Notes under the pieces: generated by a model
Told to the model about the DNA's origin: nothing
What the model saw: the letters and a program-made list of their open reading frames with translations, nothing else
Database searches by the model: none
Made by a program: the position numbers and the translations under genes
From: UBA8199 sp035358715
Lineage (GTDB): Bacteria > Verrucomicrobiota > Verrucomicrobiia > Limisphaerales > UBA8199
Length of the DNA: 41,820 bases
Direction: 5' to 3'
Assembly (NCBI GenBank): GCA_035358715.1
Contig: DAOPPX010000041.1
Location: 1-41,820 of the forward strand
Part shown: piece after piece, positions 8,876 through 17,878 of the stretch
Numbering within the stretch: the first letter of the stretch is position 1
How the letters are laid out: every line of letters starts with the position of its first letter

Positions 8876-11608
8876 TCAGGGACACAGCACGCGGAAGAAC
8901 TGCCGCGGTGCTTCGGCCTGATTTGTGAATGACACGCTCGTCCCGGGCGAGGAGGCGGTGCCCACCGTTACCCAGTTGGTCTGCTCGATGTTGGTTATCG
9001 CCTGGACGATGTAGGTCAGGTTGCTGAGGCCCTGCCAACGAATGACCTGGGCCGACTCCATCGCCAGGGCCGGTGCCGGAACTACCAGATGAAGCAGCGC
9101 GTTCGAGCTGATCGCCGTTCCGGCCGAATTGCTCACCACCACGGAGTAACTGCCAATGTCGGCCGGTTGGACGTTGCTGCGCGTATAGGCGCTGGCGGTC
9201 GCTCCGGGAAGCACCGAGGCGTTGAAGCGCCACTGGTAACTGAGCGGGGCGGTGCCGGCAGCGAGCACACTGAATGTTGCGGCCGCGCCCTGATTGACCA
9301 TTTGGCTTGCGGGTTGAGAGCTGATGACGGGAGGCGTGGCCGTCGGGATGGCCGTGCCGGACACGGTTACCATGTCGAAGCGAATGGTGCCGCCGGTGCT
9401 GTAGGTGCCAGCGGCGCCTACGTAATTCGTGTTGCCTGCTCCGGTGGCGGTGCTTTCGAACTCCGCCACGATCTGAAAGGCAAAACTGGGATTGTCGTTC
9501 ACACCGCCGACACTCGCCAGGCTGTTGGTCGTGGATTTCCAACTGGTCCCAGCCACGGAGACCGCTGTCGGGAAGTCAATAAAGTCCGTGCCGTTGGTGG
9601 TGTAACGCAGCCGGACATACTTGCTGCCGGTGCTGCTTTCCCGCTGGCCCCACGAAACACTGACATTCTGTCTGCCGGCAGTGCTGACTGCGAATTTCAC
9701 CCCCGCGGTCTTGTTGCTGACGGTTGCAGCCGGGTAATACGACGTGTTCCAGCCGCTGTTGTCGGTGGTATTTGTATCAGTTGGACCGCCGGCGGCAAAT
9801 TCACCGCTGGCGGGCGCCTTTGTGCCCCCGACATAGGTGGCGGTGCCGCTGCCAGTCGAGGGCGCCAATGTGCCGGTGGTTGTCAAACCGTCAGGCGTCA
9901 GGCTGTTAAAGTCCCACTGGGCAATAACACTGCCCTGCGCGACCGCAACCGTCAGGATGGCATCCACGCTGACAGCCGAACCTGCCAGGTTGGTGATCAC
10001 AACAGAATAGCTGCCGGCATCGCCGGTCTGGACATTGGGTCGCGTATAACTGGTCCCGGTTGCTCCGGCGAGGGGGGTGCCGTTGAAACGCCACTGGTAC
10101 GAGAGGGGCGCCGCCCCGGTCGCGGTGACGGTGAAGGTGGCATCCTGGCCGGGGGCAACAGTCTGGCTTTGGGGTTGGGCGGTGACGATGGGCGGCGCAT
10201 TAACGGTCAAAACGGCATTGGAGCTGGTCGTGGCGCCGAGAAGGTTGGTGATCACGACCGAGTAGCTGCCCGCGTCTTGGCTCTGGACGTTAGTCAGCAG
10301 GCAACTGCTCTTGGTGGCGCCGGCAAGGTTGGCGCCATTGAACCGCCATTGGTAAGCAAGCGGAGCGGTTCCTGAACTCGTGACGCTGAACGCGACAGTC
10401 GCGCCGGCATTCACACTTTGGCTCTGCGGGTGGGTGACGATGACCGGGGCGGTGCCGACAGTCAAGGTGGCCGGGGAGCTGGTGACGCTGCCTGCGAAGT
10501 TGGTGATGACCACGGAGTAAGTGCCTGCATTGCCGGACTGCAAATTCGTAAGCGTCAGCGTGCTGGCGGTCGCGCCGGCCAGGTTGGAGGTTCCAAATCG
10601 CCACTGGTAGTGGAGTGTTGGCGCGCCGCTGGCAACCACGCTGAAAGCAGCGTTGCCGCCCGGTTCGACAGTCTGGCTTTCGGGCTGGGCGGTGATTGCG
10701 GGCGCGTCGGAATAAGAGTTGGTGATCGTGTAGGCAATCGTGAAGTCCTTGATCACCGCCATGTGCTGCATGCCGCTGACGTGCGAGTCGCCATAGCTCA
10801 CGGGCGCCACGTCGCTCAAAGGAGTGTAGACGGCTGAGTCAAACACCAGCCCATTGGCAAAGACGCGCGAGGTGAGAACCACAGGGGCCAGATTGGTGGC
10901 GAAGGAGAAGCTGGGCAAGAGGTAATCGTACGGCTTGTTGCGCGGTTCGTTGGTATCCATATCCCCGCCCGACTGGGCATCGGTAGGAATGGGGTCATCG
11001 CTGAGAAAGGTCTTGAAGGTATTAACGGCAGCCTCCGACCGCGTGTCAGTGTTGAAATCGCCCGCGACGACCACCCATGCGTTCGCCGGGAAATTGGCTG
11101 CAACGTTGTTCTTGACGGCGATGGCCTCGTTGTTGCGGTCGCTGGCGCTGCCACTGTTGTATAGATGCACGCTGACCACATATAGATCATTGGAGCCCGG
11201 CACGTCCAACTGCGCCCAGGCGAAACCGCGGTCGTTGACCTCGGGGTCATCCCATGACCCGGCGGCCACGATGGGGAAACGGCTGATGATGCCGTTGGGA
11301 ATGCTGTAGCCCGACTCACGGTAATAGACGAAGTTGGTGTCGAAAGTCGCATCCAGCATTTGGCGGAAGTCAGCCGCGCCATTGTTGGCGTAGTTAAATT
11401 CCTGAATGGCCACGATGTCCGGCTTGAGCCCCTTGAGGATGTTAAGGCCGGCGGTCTGGTAAGTCATGCCGCCTGAAGTCAGGTTGGCGGCCATGATGCG
11501 CAGAGTCAGATTGGTTTGACTAACGACAGGTGTTTGGGCGGAAAGGGAACCAGCAAGCGCCAGCAAGCAGAACGCCAGGCATTTGCCAACACGAACAACA
11601 ATCTTCAT
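8876..11608 (-). CDS. Secreted endonuclease/exonuclease/phosphatase-fold protein with Ig-like repeats
   Basis: A large exported hydrolase (910 aa). Residues 1-24 form a signal peptide ending in SLSAQ. Residues about 30-300 form an endonuclease/exonuclease/phosphatase domain with KPDIVAIQEFN, VVAGDFNTDTRSE and the terminal DSHVSGMQHMAV. Such domains hydrolyse nucleic acid or lipid phosphodiesters. Three Ig-like repeats follow, each with PQSQTV.PG, YQWRFNG and AGTYSVVITN phrases. Then come a distinct beta-rich segment (about 560-760), a fourth Ig-like repeat, and a C-terminal domain ending in QFFRVLCP that is common in verrucomicrobial secreted proteins. The Ig repeats probably serve adhesion or spacing. 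The gene lies on the opposite strand between xseA and xseB. The exact substrate is unknown. Confidence 0.88.
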   Translation of the reverse strand: MKIVVRVGKCLAFCLLALAGSLSAQTPVVSQTNLTLRIMAANLTSGGMTYQTAGLNILKGLKPDIVAIQEFNYANNGAADFRQMLDATFDTNFVYYRESGYSIPNGIISRFPIVAAGSWDDPEVNDRGFAWAQLDVPGSNDLYVVSVHLYNSGSASDRNNEAIAVKNNVAANFPANAWVVVAGDFNTDTRSEAAVNTFKTFLSDDPIPTDAQSGGDMDTNEPRNKPYDYLLPSFSFATNLAPVVLTSRVFANGLVFDSAVYTPLSDVAPVSYGDSHVSGMQHMAVIKDFTIAYTITNSYSDAPAITAQPESQTVEPGGNAAFSVVASGAPTLHYQWRFGTSNLAGATASTLTLTNLQSGNAGTYSVVITNFAGSVTSSPATLTVGTAPVIVTHPQSQSVNAGATVAFSVTSSGTAPLAYQWRFNGANLAGATKSSCLLTNVQSQDAGSYSVVITNLLGATTSSNAVLTVNAPPIVTAQPQSQTVAPGQDATFTVTATGAAPLSYQWRFNGTPLAGATGTSYTRPNVQTGDAGSYSVVITNLAGSAVSVDAILTVAVAQGSVIAQWDFNSLTPDGLTTTGTLAPSTGSGTATYVGGTKAPASGEFAAGGPTDTNTTDNSGWNTSYYPAATVSNKTAGVKFAVSTAGRQNVSVSWGQRESSTGSKYVRLRYTTNGTDFIDFPTAVSVAGTSWKSTTNSLASVGGVNDNPSFAFQIVAEFESTATGAGNTNYVGAAGTYSTGGTIRFDMVTVSGTAIPTATPPVISSQPASQMVNQGAAATFSVLAAGTAPLSYQWRFNASVLPGATASAYTRSNVQPADIGSYSVVVSNSAGTAISSNALLHLVVPAPALAMESAQVIRWQGLSNLTYIVQAITNIEQTNWVTVGTASSPGTSVSFTNQAEAPRQFFRVLCP

Positions 11609-11835
11609 AAGAGACGACGGAGCACTAGTCTTAGTATACCTACAGGTTCCGCGCTAAAACGCAAGCCACGAAACTCAATATCTGGTGGCCTACTGCTGGA
11701 ATCTAATGGTTGGGCAGGGAAGCGGTCCTCGCATGCCCGTCACCGCCTCACCCGATCTCCCGTCTTCCCGGATTCGCTCCCCGAGCACAAAACTCAACAC
11801 TGGACGAGGGGGCGGGCTTGTCCTAATCTCCCAAT

Positions 11836-12120
11836 ATGCCGAGTGCTCCGAGAAATGCGGCCCAAAGCAGCCCGGGAAAGGCTGCGAGTTTACCGTTTGA
11901 AGAGGCTTTGAAGAAGCTGGAGACTGTGGTCGCCGCGATGGAGTCGGAGGATTTGCCGCTGGAGACCTTGCTGGTTAAGTACGAGGAGGGCACGCGCCTG
12001 GCCCGGACGTGCCAGGAGAAACTGGCGGAAGCCGAGGTTAAGATCCGGCAGTTGGAGAGGACCGCGGCAGGTGAGATGAAGATCAAACCGCTGGCGTCGC
12101 CGGAGGACTCGACCGAATAG
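11836..12120 (+). CDS. xseB: Exodeoxyribonuclease VII small subunit
   Basis: Small subunit of exonuclease VII. Several copies bind the XseA coiled coil and are needed for activity and solubility. The 94-residue product matches the family: LPFEEALKKLETVVAAMESEDLPLETLLVKYEEG, then LARTCQEKLAEAEVKI, with short disordered ends. The ATG at 11836 is preferred. It is followed after 71 bp by dxs in the same direction, the common xseB-dxs arrangement. The 227-bp gap upstream, shared with the divergent nuclease gene, contains TATACT on the minus strand at 11633-11638, a possible -10 element for that gene. Confidence 0.93.
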   Translation: MPSAPRNAAQSSPGKAASLPFEEALKKLETVVAAMESEDLPLETLLVKYEEGTRLARTCQEKLAEAEVKIRQLERTAAGEMKIKPLASPEDSTE

Positions 12121-12191
12121 AGCAAAGCCGCATCCGAGTATGCGAGCATTGACTCTGTCACGCTGATGTTTCGTCGCCCCAACACCCAGAC

Positions 12192-14183
12192 ATGAGCCGA
12201 TATCTTGAGATGGTGGACAGCCCGGCGCACGTCAAGAAGCTGACGCTGGAACAGTTGACACAACTGGCCGAGGAAGTGCGGCATGAACTGATCACCGTTC
12301 TGGCCAAACACGGAGGGCATCTCGGTCCCAACCTTGGCGTGGTCGAGTTGACGCTGGCGCTGCACTACGTGTTCAACACGCCCAAGGACAAGTTTGTCTG
12401 GGACGTGAGCCACCAGATTTATGTCCATAAACTGCTTACCGGCCGCAAGAGCCGTTTTGACACGATTCGCAGCACAGGCGGGCTGAGCGGTTTCGCCTTG
12501 CGTGCTGAAAGCGAACACGACTGCTACGGCGCGGCGCATGCCGGCACAGCTTTGTCCGCCGCTCTGGGCATTTGCGCCGCCCGGGATCAGCGCGGCAGCG
12601 ATGAAAACGTCGTGGCGATTTTTGGCGATGCCGCTCTGACCAATGGCATTTCGTTCGAGGCGATGAACAACATCGCCCACACGACCAAGCGGTTCGTCGG
12701 TATCCTGAACGACAATGAATGGGGCATAGCCAAGAACGTCGGCGCCATCTCCACCTACCTGAACCGGCTGATCACCCATCCCTCCTATAACAAGCTCGCC
12801 CGGGATTTCGAGCGGTTCGTCCGGCGGTTGCCCAAGGGCGAAATCGCCTTGAAGCTTGCGCACAAGGCGGAGGAGGGCTTCAAGGGCGCCATAGGTGATG
12901 TGGGCCTCCAACCCAGCCAGAGCGAGATTGAGATGGATGGCCGCGGTGGTTACGGCAGCAGCCTGATCTTCGAGGAGATGGGGTTGCGATATCTGGGGCC
13001 GATTGACGGCCACAACTTGCCCCTGCTGATCAGCACGCTGGAGTTTGCCAAGACGTGTGATCGGCCGCTCGTCATCCATGTTCTGACCCAGAAGGGCAAA
13101 GGTTACGCGGCCGCGCTCAAGAACCCCGAGAAGTTCCATGGCCTGGGCCCTTACGATGTTGCGACGGGAGCCACTGCGCCCGCCCTGCCCGGCGTGCCCC
13201 CAAATTGGCAGGACGTCTTCGGTCAGGCCCTGGTACGGTTGTGCCAAAAGGATAATTCCATTGTCGGCATCACCGCAGCCATGCCAAGTGGCACCGGCTT
13301 GAAGTATTTGGAGAAAGCCATGCCGAATCGCTACTACGATGTGGGCATTGCCGAGGAGCACGCCGTCCTGTTCGCCTGCGGCATGGCCAGCATGGGCTTC
13401 CACCCGGTCTGCGCGATCTACTCGACCTTCCTCCAGCGCGCTTACGACTGCATCCTCCACGATGCGGCGCTGCAGGACTTGCCGGTGATGTTCTGCATGG
13501 ACCGCGCGGGGCTTTCGGCGCAGGACGGTCCGACGCATCACGGGCTGTTCGACATCGCCTTCGTTCGGCCGGTGCCCAACTGCATCGCCATGGCGCCCAA
13601 GGACGAGGATGAACTGGTGGACATGATGTTCACAGCCTCCCATGAGCCGCACCCGACGTTCATCCGCTACCCCCGTGGGCCTGCCGAGGGCGTCCGGATC
13701 AAGGACCAACCCCGGCTGATCGAGATCGGCAAGGCCGAGGTCATTCGCAATTTCGACAACACCGGCGGACACAGGGTGGCCCTGTTCCCCTTGGGCAACA
13801 TGATGGCGCTCGGACGGCAGGTCGCGACCCAGTTAGCCGCCGAAGGGTATGACGTTGCGCTTGTCAACCCCCGCTTCATTAAGCCTTTGGACGCGGCGGT
13901 GACGGAGTTTTTTGGCGGCGCAGCCGACGTGTTGGTCACGATGGAAGATGGTGTTTTGCAGGGTGGCTACGGCAGCGCCATCCTGGAGTTGTTGAGCGAC
14001 AGGCGGATAACCACGCCGGTCGTCCAGATCGGGTGGCCCGACCAGTTCATCGAGCATGCCTCGACGCCCGAGGAACTGCGAACCAAGTACGGCCTGACGG
14101 TGGAGAACACGGTTGCCAGGGTGCGGGCTGAGTTCGCCCGGGCGACGGTCAACGTCCAGACAGCCGTCGCCCAACTCCGGTAG
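12192..14183 (+). CDS. dxs: 1-deoxy-D-xylulose-5-phosphate synthase
   Basis: Thiamine-diphosphate enzyme that condenses pyruvate and glyceraldehyde 3-phosphate, the first step of the MEP isoprenoid pathway. The 663-residue product has the family order. A TPP domain holds GGHLGPNLGVVELT, GDAALTNGISFEAMNN and LNDNEWGIAKNVG. A pyrimidine domain holds YYDVGIAEEHAVLFACGMA, followed by the C-terminal transketolase domain. Compared with well-studied Dxs, the diphosphate motif reads GDAALT rather than GDGALT, and LNDNEWGIAKNVG replaces the more usual serine-rich version. This looks like a lineage variant rather than a defect. It is co-directional with xseB. Confidence 0.93.
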   Translation: MSRYLEMVDSPAHVKKLTLEQLTQLAEEVRHELITVLAKHGGHLGPNLGVVELTLALHYVFNTPKDKFVWDVSHQIYVHKLLTGRKSRFDTIRSTGGLSGFALRAESEHDCYGAAHAGTALSAALGICAARDQRGSDENVVAIFGDAALTNGISFEAMNNIAHTTKRFVGILNDNEWGIAKNVGAISTYLNRLITHPSYNKLARDFERFVRRLPKGEIALKLAHKAEEGFKGAIGDVGLQPSQSEIEMDGRGGYGSSLIFEEMGLRYLGPIDGHNLPLLISTLEFAKTCDRPLVIHVLTQKGKGYAAALKNPEKFHGLGPYDVATGATAPALPGVPPNWQDVFGQALVRLCQKDNSIVGITAAMPSGTGLKYLEKAMPNRYYDVGIAEEHAVLFACGMASMGFHPVCAIYSTFLQRAYDCILHDAALQDLPVMFCMDRAGLSAQDGPTHHGLFDIAFVRPVPNCIAMAPKDEDELVDMMFTASHEPHPTFIRYPRGPAEGVRIKDQPRLIEIGKAEVIRNFDNTGGHRVALFPLGNMMALGRQVATQLAAEGYDVALVNPRFIKPLDAAVTEFFGGAADVLVTMEDGVLQGGYGSAILELLSDRRITTPVVQIGWPDQFIEHASTPEELRTKYGLTVENTVARVRAEFARATVNVQTAVAQLR

Positions 14184-14201
14184 CGGCACTCTCGCAGCGG
14201 C

Positions 14202-14220
14202 CGGAGGCGAGCAGCCTCCG
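14202..14220 (+). terminator. Hairpin after dxs
   Basis: A perfect 7-bp stem, CGGAGGC/GCCTCCG, with a GAGCA loop starts 19 bp after the dxs stop. It is GC-rich but not followed by a T-run, so it may be a weak or factor-assisted terminator or only an mRNA 3' structure. Confidence 0.4.
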
Positions 14221-14292
14221 CATTCTGCTCTTGAATTTCCCCCGCCGCACAGTGGATTCTACCGGCACAGCGAAGAAACATAGCTAACAACC

Positions 14293-15549
14293 ATGCCTTA
14301 CAAAGACGTTGTCCCGCCAGCCGGCGGCAAGATTTCCATCCAGGACGGCAGACTGAACGTGCCGTCCACCCCCATCCTGCCCTTCATTCGTGGCGACGGC
14401 ACCGGGCCTGACATCTGGACTGCCAGCCAGCGCGTGTTCGACGCGGCGGTTGAGAAGGCCTACGGCGGCAAGCGTCGGGTTGCATGGTTCGAGGTGTATG
14501 CCGGCGAAACAGCCAAGAATAAGTTCGACACTTGGCTGCCGGACGACACGATCGCCGCGTTCAAGGAATACGTGGTTGGCATCAAAGGCCCGCTCACGAC
14601 GCCCATCGGCGGTGGCATCCGCTCCCTCAACGTCGCGCTGCGGCAGATGCTGGACCTTTATGTGTGCTTGCGCCCGGTGCAGTATTTCCGGGGTGTGCCT
14701 TCGCCCGTGAAACACCCGGAGAAGGTGGACATGATCATCTTCCGCGAGAACACGGAAGACATCTATGCCGGCATTGATTACCAGGCTGGCAGTCCCGAGG
14801 CAAAGAAGCTCCTGGAGTTCATCCAACGGGAGTTGCCGGACGCCTTCAAGAAGATTCGCTTCGGCAAGGAGGGCGTGGACCAGATCGGCGTCGGCGTCAA
14901 GCCGGTGAGCCAACCGGGCACCGAGCGCCTCGTGCGCGCCGCGCTCGAATACGCCGTGCGGCACAAGCGCAAGAGTCTCACCATCGTCCACAAGGGCAAC
15001 ATCATGAAGTTCACCGAGGGCGCGTTCCGCGACTGGGCGTATGAACTGGCCAGGCGCGAGTTCGGTGCGGTGGAGCTTGACAGCGGCCCATGGTGCAAGA
15101 CGCCAGAGGGCATCGTCATTAAAGATGCCATTGCCGACATTACCCTGCAGCAAGTGCTGACCCGCCCGGAAGACTTCGACGTCATCGCCACGCTGAACCT
15201 CAACGGCGACTACCTGAGCGACGCGCTCGCGGCCCAGGTTGGCGGGATTGGCATTGCGCCCGGGGGCAACATAAACTACGTCACCGGGCACGCTATCTTC
15301 GAGGCGACGCATGGCACCGCGCCCAAGTACGCCAATCAGGACAAAGTCAACCCGGGCAGCGTCGTCCTCAGCGGCGAAATGATGTTCCGTTACCTCGGCT
15401 GGGATGAAGCCGCCGACCTGATCATCAAGGGCCTCAACGGCGCCATCAGCTCCAAGCGCGTTACCTATGACTTTGCCCGCCTGATGGACGGGGCTGTCGA
15501 GATCAAGTGCTCCCAGTTTGGGGACAACATCATCGAGCACATGCGCTAA
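14293..15549 (+). CDS. icd: NADP-dependent isocitrate dehydrogenase
   Basis: TCA-cycle enzyme that oxidatively decarboxylates isocitrate to 2-oxoglutarate. The 418-residue product is almost the size of E. coli Icd and aligns by eye throughout. It has FIRGDGTGPDIW, the substrate loop GGGIRSLNVALRQ (equivalent to the Ser113 site phosphorylated in E. coli), FRENTEDIYAGI, the catalytic Lys/Asp regions IVHKGNIMKFTEGAF and LNGDYLSDALAAQVGG, and HGTAPKYANQDKVNPGS. The Lys-Tyr pair after HGTAP indicates NADP rather than NAD preference. Its 3' end overlaps the convergent RmlD-like gene by 4 bp. Confidence 0.95.
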   Translation: MPYKDVVPPAGGKISIQDGRLNVPSTPILPFIRGDGTGPDIWTASQRVFDAAVEKAYGGKRRVAWFEVYAGETAKNKFDTWLPDDTIAAFKEYVVGIKGPLTTPIGGGIRSLNVALRQMLDLYVCLRPVQYFRGVPSPVKHPEKVDMIIFRENTEDIYAGIDYQAGSPEAKKLLEFIQRELPDAFKKIRFGKEGVDQIGVGVKPVSQPGTERLVRAALEYAVRHKRKSLTIVHKGNIMKFTEGAFRDWAYELARREFGAVELDSGPWCKTPEGIVIKDAIADITLQQVLTRPEDFDVIATLNLNGDYLSDALAAQVGGIGIAPGGNINYVTGHAIFEATHGTAPKYANQDKVNPGSVVLSGEMMFRYLGWDEAADLIIKGLNGAISSKRVTYDFARLMDGAVEIKCSQFGDNIIEHMR

Positions 15550-16394
15550 AAGGTTTCGTCCGGATGGGCGGACAGCCACGCCGTCAGCCCGGGCAGGCGA
15601 AAAGAAAGCAGCACCTGTGCCCTTGTGCAGTTCAGTGAGGTGTCCGGTGCGCGCGGGGCACCCGAGTAATCCTTTAAGGATGAAGCTTCAATCCGAGGCT
15701 GCAGGCGCGGCCAGCGCGCCGCCAGGAGTTGGCCGATCTGCCACCGGGACAGCCTCTCGCTGCCGGCGACGTGGTAAAGCCCGGTGGCATTCCGGGCTGC
15801 CAATTCCCAAATCGCGCGGGCCGTTACCTCGGCGCAGATTGGAGACCGGAACTCGTCGGTGAACAGGCTGAGGGTTTGACCCGCTTGCCAGGCACGGCGT
15901 AAATGCTCGTTGAACCCGCGGTCGCCGGTGGGCGAGCTGCCGCCGTTGAGCGAGGTGCGGATAATGGTGTGCCTGGGGTTGGCCCGCACCACCTGCTCCG
16001 CCGTGACCTTCGTTTCCGCATAGACGTTCAGCGGGTTGACGCCGGCGCTCTCATCGTAGTTGCCTCGCCGCCCATCAAAGACCAGGTCGGTGGACAGGAA
16101 GACCAGAGGAATCTCCACAGCCAGCTCGGCCAGCAACGCTGTGACCTCGACGTTGAGTCTTCGTGCCAACGTCGGGTTTGCCTCGCACTCGGTGCTCTTG
16201 CTGAGCGCGGCACAGTGGATGACGAGTTGCGGCTGTTGACGGCGAAACTCGATCCGCACGGCAGAAACATTGGTTAGGTCCAGCCGGTCGCGAGTGAGCG
16301 CGACGACCTTCGCCTCGGACGCATAGCAACGCGCAGTTCGGACCAGGTAACTTCCGATCAGCCCGCCTGCGCCAGTGATCCAGACCGTTCTCAA
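15546..16394 (-). CDS. RmlD-like NAD(P)-dependent sugar-nucleotide reductase (extended SDR)
   Basis: Extended short-chain dehydrogenase of the dTDP-4-dehydrorhamnose reductase type. The product is 282 residues from the TTG at 16394; the frame remains open to 16457. The cofactor-binding glycine motif is TGAGGLIGSYLV. LVIHCAALSKSTECEANP, FLSTDLVFDGRRGNYDE and the catalytic YAETKVTAE (YxxxK) follow the family pattern. The TTG overlaps the TGA stop of the amidohydrolase fragment, which favours the shorter start. It could reduce a dTDP-keto sugar or act on another substrate. No rmlA, rmlB or rmlC is in the window, so the rhamnose role is not proven. Confidence 0.75.
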   Translation of the reverse strand: MRTVWITGAGGLIGSYLVRTARCYASEAKVVALTRDRLDLTNVSAVRIEFRRQQPQLVIHCAALSKSTECEANPTLARRLNVEVTALLAELAVEIPLVFLSTDLVFDGRRGNYDESAGVNPLNVYAETKVTAEQVVRANPRHTIIRTSLNGGSSPTGDRGFNEHLRRAWQAGQTLSLFTDEFRSPICAEVTARAIWELAARNATGLYHVAGSERLSRWQIGQLLAARWPRLQPRIEASSLKDYSGAPRAPDTSLNCTRAQVLLSFRLPGLTAWLSAHPDETF

Positions 16395-16618
16395 TTCAGT
16401 GGTCGCTCCGTCAGGCCCGAGCAGGCGTCTATGCGGCGGTCGCGCAGGAACGGCCAATGCGTGCGCGTGTCATCCATCTTGTTCAGGTCGAGCGGCACAA
16501 AGAGGTTTTCTTCCCGGGCGGGGCTGCCCTTGCCGAGCACCTCCCCCAACGGACCGGCCACAAAGCCTTGGCCCCAGAGCTGGATTCCGTCCCGGGCCTG
16601 CCTGCTGCAATCCGACAC
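16391..16618 (-). pseudogene. 3' remnant of an AguB-type carbon-nitrogen hydrolase gene
   Basis: The frame encodes only the C-terminal ~65 residues of a nitrilase-superfamily N-carbamoylputrescine amidase-like protein. It contains LWGQGFVAGPLGEVL, NLFVPLDLNKMDDTR and HWPFLRDRRIDA, the family's closing signature. The N-terminal ~220 residues, including the catalytic Glu-Lys-Cys, are absent. Upstream of residue ~12 the similarity stops, an in-frame stop follows, and the kinase gene begins 51 bp further on. Its stop overlaps the TTG start of the RmlD-like gene (TTGA), a relic of translational coupling. Confidence 0.7.
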
Positions 16619-16668
16619 TAACAGCTCGATTACTTATTGAACTCCCTGGGTTGCTCAAAGCCTTGCCG

Positions 16669-17685
16669 CTAAGCCAGCTTTCGAGCCGTGCTGCGGGAAG
16701 TGCGCTTGATTCGTTTGGTGCTGCCGGTGGCAGCCTGGCTGCCGGCCGATGGCACCGTCTGACTAAACAACTCGCGGATATACTTCCCCAGGGTCTCGTT
16801 GGTCGGCCCGTAACCCGAGTGATAGATGTAATGCTCCAGGTCGTAGAGCAGCTCATCGCCGGTGGCATACCGCTTATCCCGCTCGCGGGCCAGCGCGCGG
16901 TGCAGTATCTCGTTCAACCGGTCATCAATCCTTGGATCCAGCGATCGGAAGTCGGGGATGGGTAGCCCGATCATTCGTTGGCGGGATTCCTCCGCCGTGG
17001 CGCCCTTAAAGATGTTCTTGCCCAGCAGCAGGTGTGCCAGCACCACGCCGGCAGAAAACAGGTCTGACCGCTGGTCGGTGATCTGGAAATCCGCCTGCTC
17101 GGGACTCATGTAGTCGGCTTTGCCCGCCACCACTTCGCCTTCGTTGTCCACCAGAAACCCCCGGGCCTTGGCGATCCCGAAATCTGTCAGCTTCACGTCG
17201 CCTTCGAAGGCAATCATGATGTTCTTGAAGCTTACGTCGCGGTGGACGAGGCCGAGCGGCTTGCCGTCCTTGTCGGCCTTGGCGTGGGCGTAAGCCAGCC
17301 CGCGGGCGACGCGGCTGACGATGAAAACCGCCAGTTCCTTCGGCAGGATGCGCTTCTTGTCGTCCAACTGCTGGGCGAACTGCTCGAGGTTCACCCCCCG
17401 GATCAGCTCCATGGCGATGAAATACACCCCGTTTGATTCTCCCAGGTGATAGGTCTGGGCGATATTGGTATGGATCAGGTCTGCCACCAGCTTGGCCTCA
17501 CCGATGAAGTTCTCGATGAACTGCTTCTGGTTGGCATAGTTCTGGCGAATTACCTTGATGGCGATTCGCTTGACGAATTCTCGCGCGCCGAGTTGCTCGG
17601 CTTCATACACAATTCCCATGCCACCCTCATAGATCTTGCGCACGATCTCGTACCGGAACTCATTCTGTATGGTGAAAAGGGCCAC
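16669..17685 (-). CDS. Soluble Ser/Thr protein kinase (Hanks type)
   Basis: Bacterial eukaryotic-like Ser/Thr kinase. The 338-residue product (GTG start) is nearly all kinase domain. It has the glycine loop YEGGMGIVYEAE, the ATP-binding Lys in IAIKVIRQ, the catalytic loop HRDVSFKN, metal-binding DFGIA, activation segment GKADYMSPEQ, and a basic C-terminal tail (KRIKRTSRSTARK). The residue after HRDV is Ser instead of Lys, a variant seen in some bacterial kinases. No transmembrane helix or sensor domain is visible, so it is probably cytosolic. It is divergent from the rhamnosidase gene across 193 bp. Targets are unknown. Confidence 0.9.
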   Translation of the reverse strand: MALFTIQNEFRYEIVRKIYEGGMGIVYEAEQLGAREFVKRIAIKVIRQNYANQKQFIENFIGEAKLVADLIHTNIAQTYHLGESNGVYFIAMELIRGVNLEQFAQQLDDKKRILPKELAVFIVSRVARGLAYAHAKADKDGKPLGLVHRDVSFKNIMIAFEGDVKLTDFGIAKARGFLVDNEGEVVAGKADYMSPEQADFQITDQRSDLFSAGVVLAHLLLGKNIFKGATAEESRQRMIGLPIPDFRSLDPRIDDRLNEILHRALARERDKRYATGDELLYDLEHYIYHSGYGPTNETLGKYIRELFSQTVPSAGSQAATGSTKRIKRTSRSTARKLA

Positions 17686-17878
17686 GCGCGGATGTTGGTT
17701 GAAAGGTAATTGCTGTCAAGCCCCGGGTTTGAGTTGATTGGTAGAGCGCGGGCGGACTCGGCGCTTGCCATAGGAGGGGGCCAAGGTAGAGTGCGGGCTT
17801 ATTGCACCAACCGAAGCAACCAAGTTCCAGACAGGCGGTTGTCCATTTCTCACCGCCGGTTCAAGCATTCTGGCTCGT

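Noticed and set aside
11823..13772. Long open frame (649 codons) on the minus strand
   Set aside because: Antisense to xseB and dxs, both of which are certain. The His/Gln/Gly-rich translation is typical of a mirror frame.
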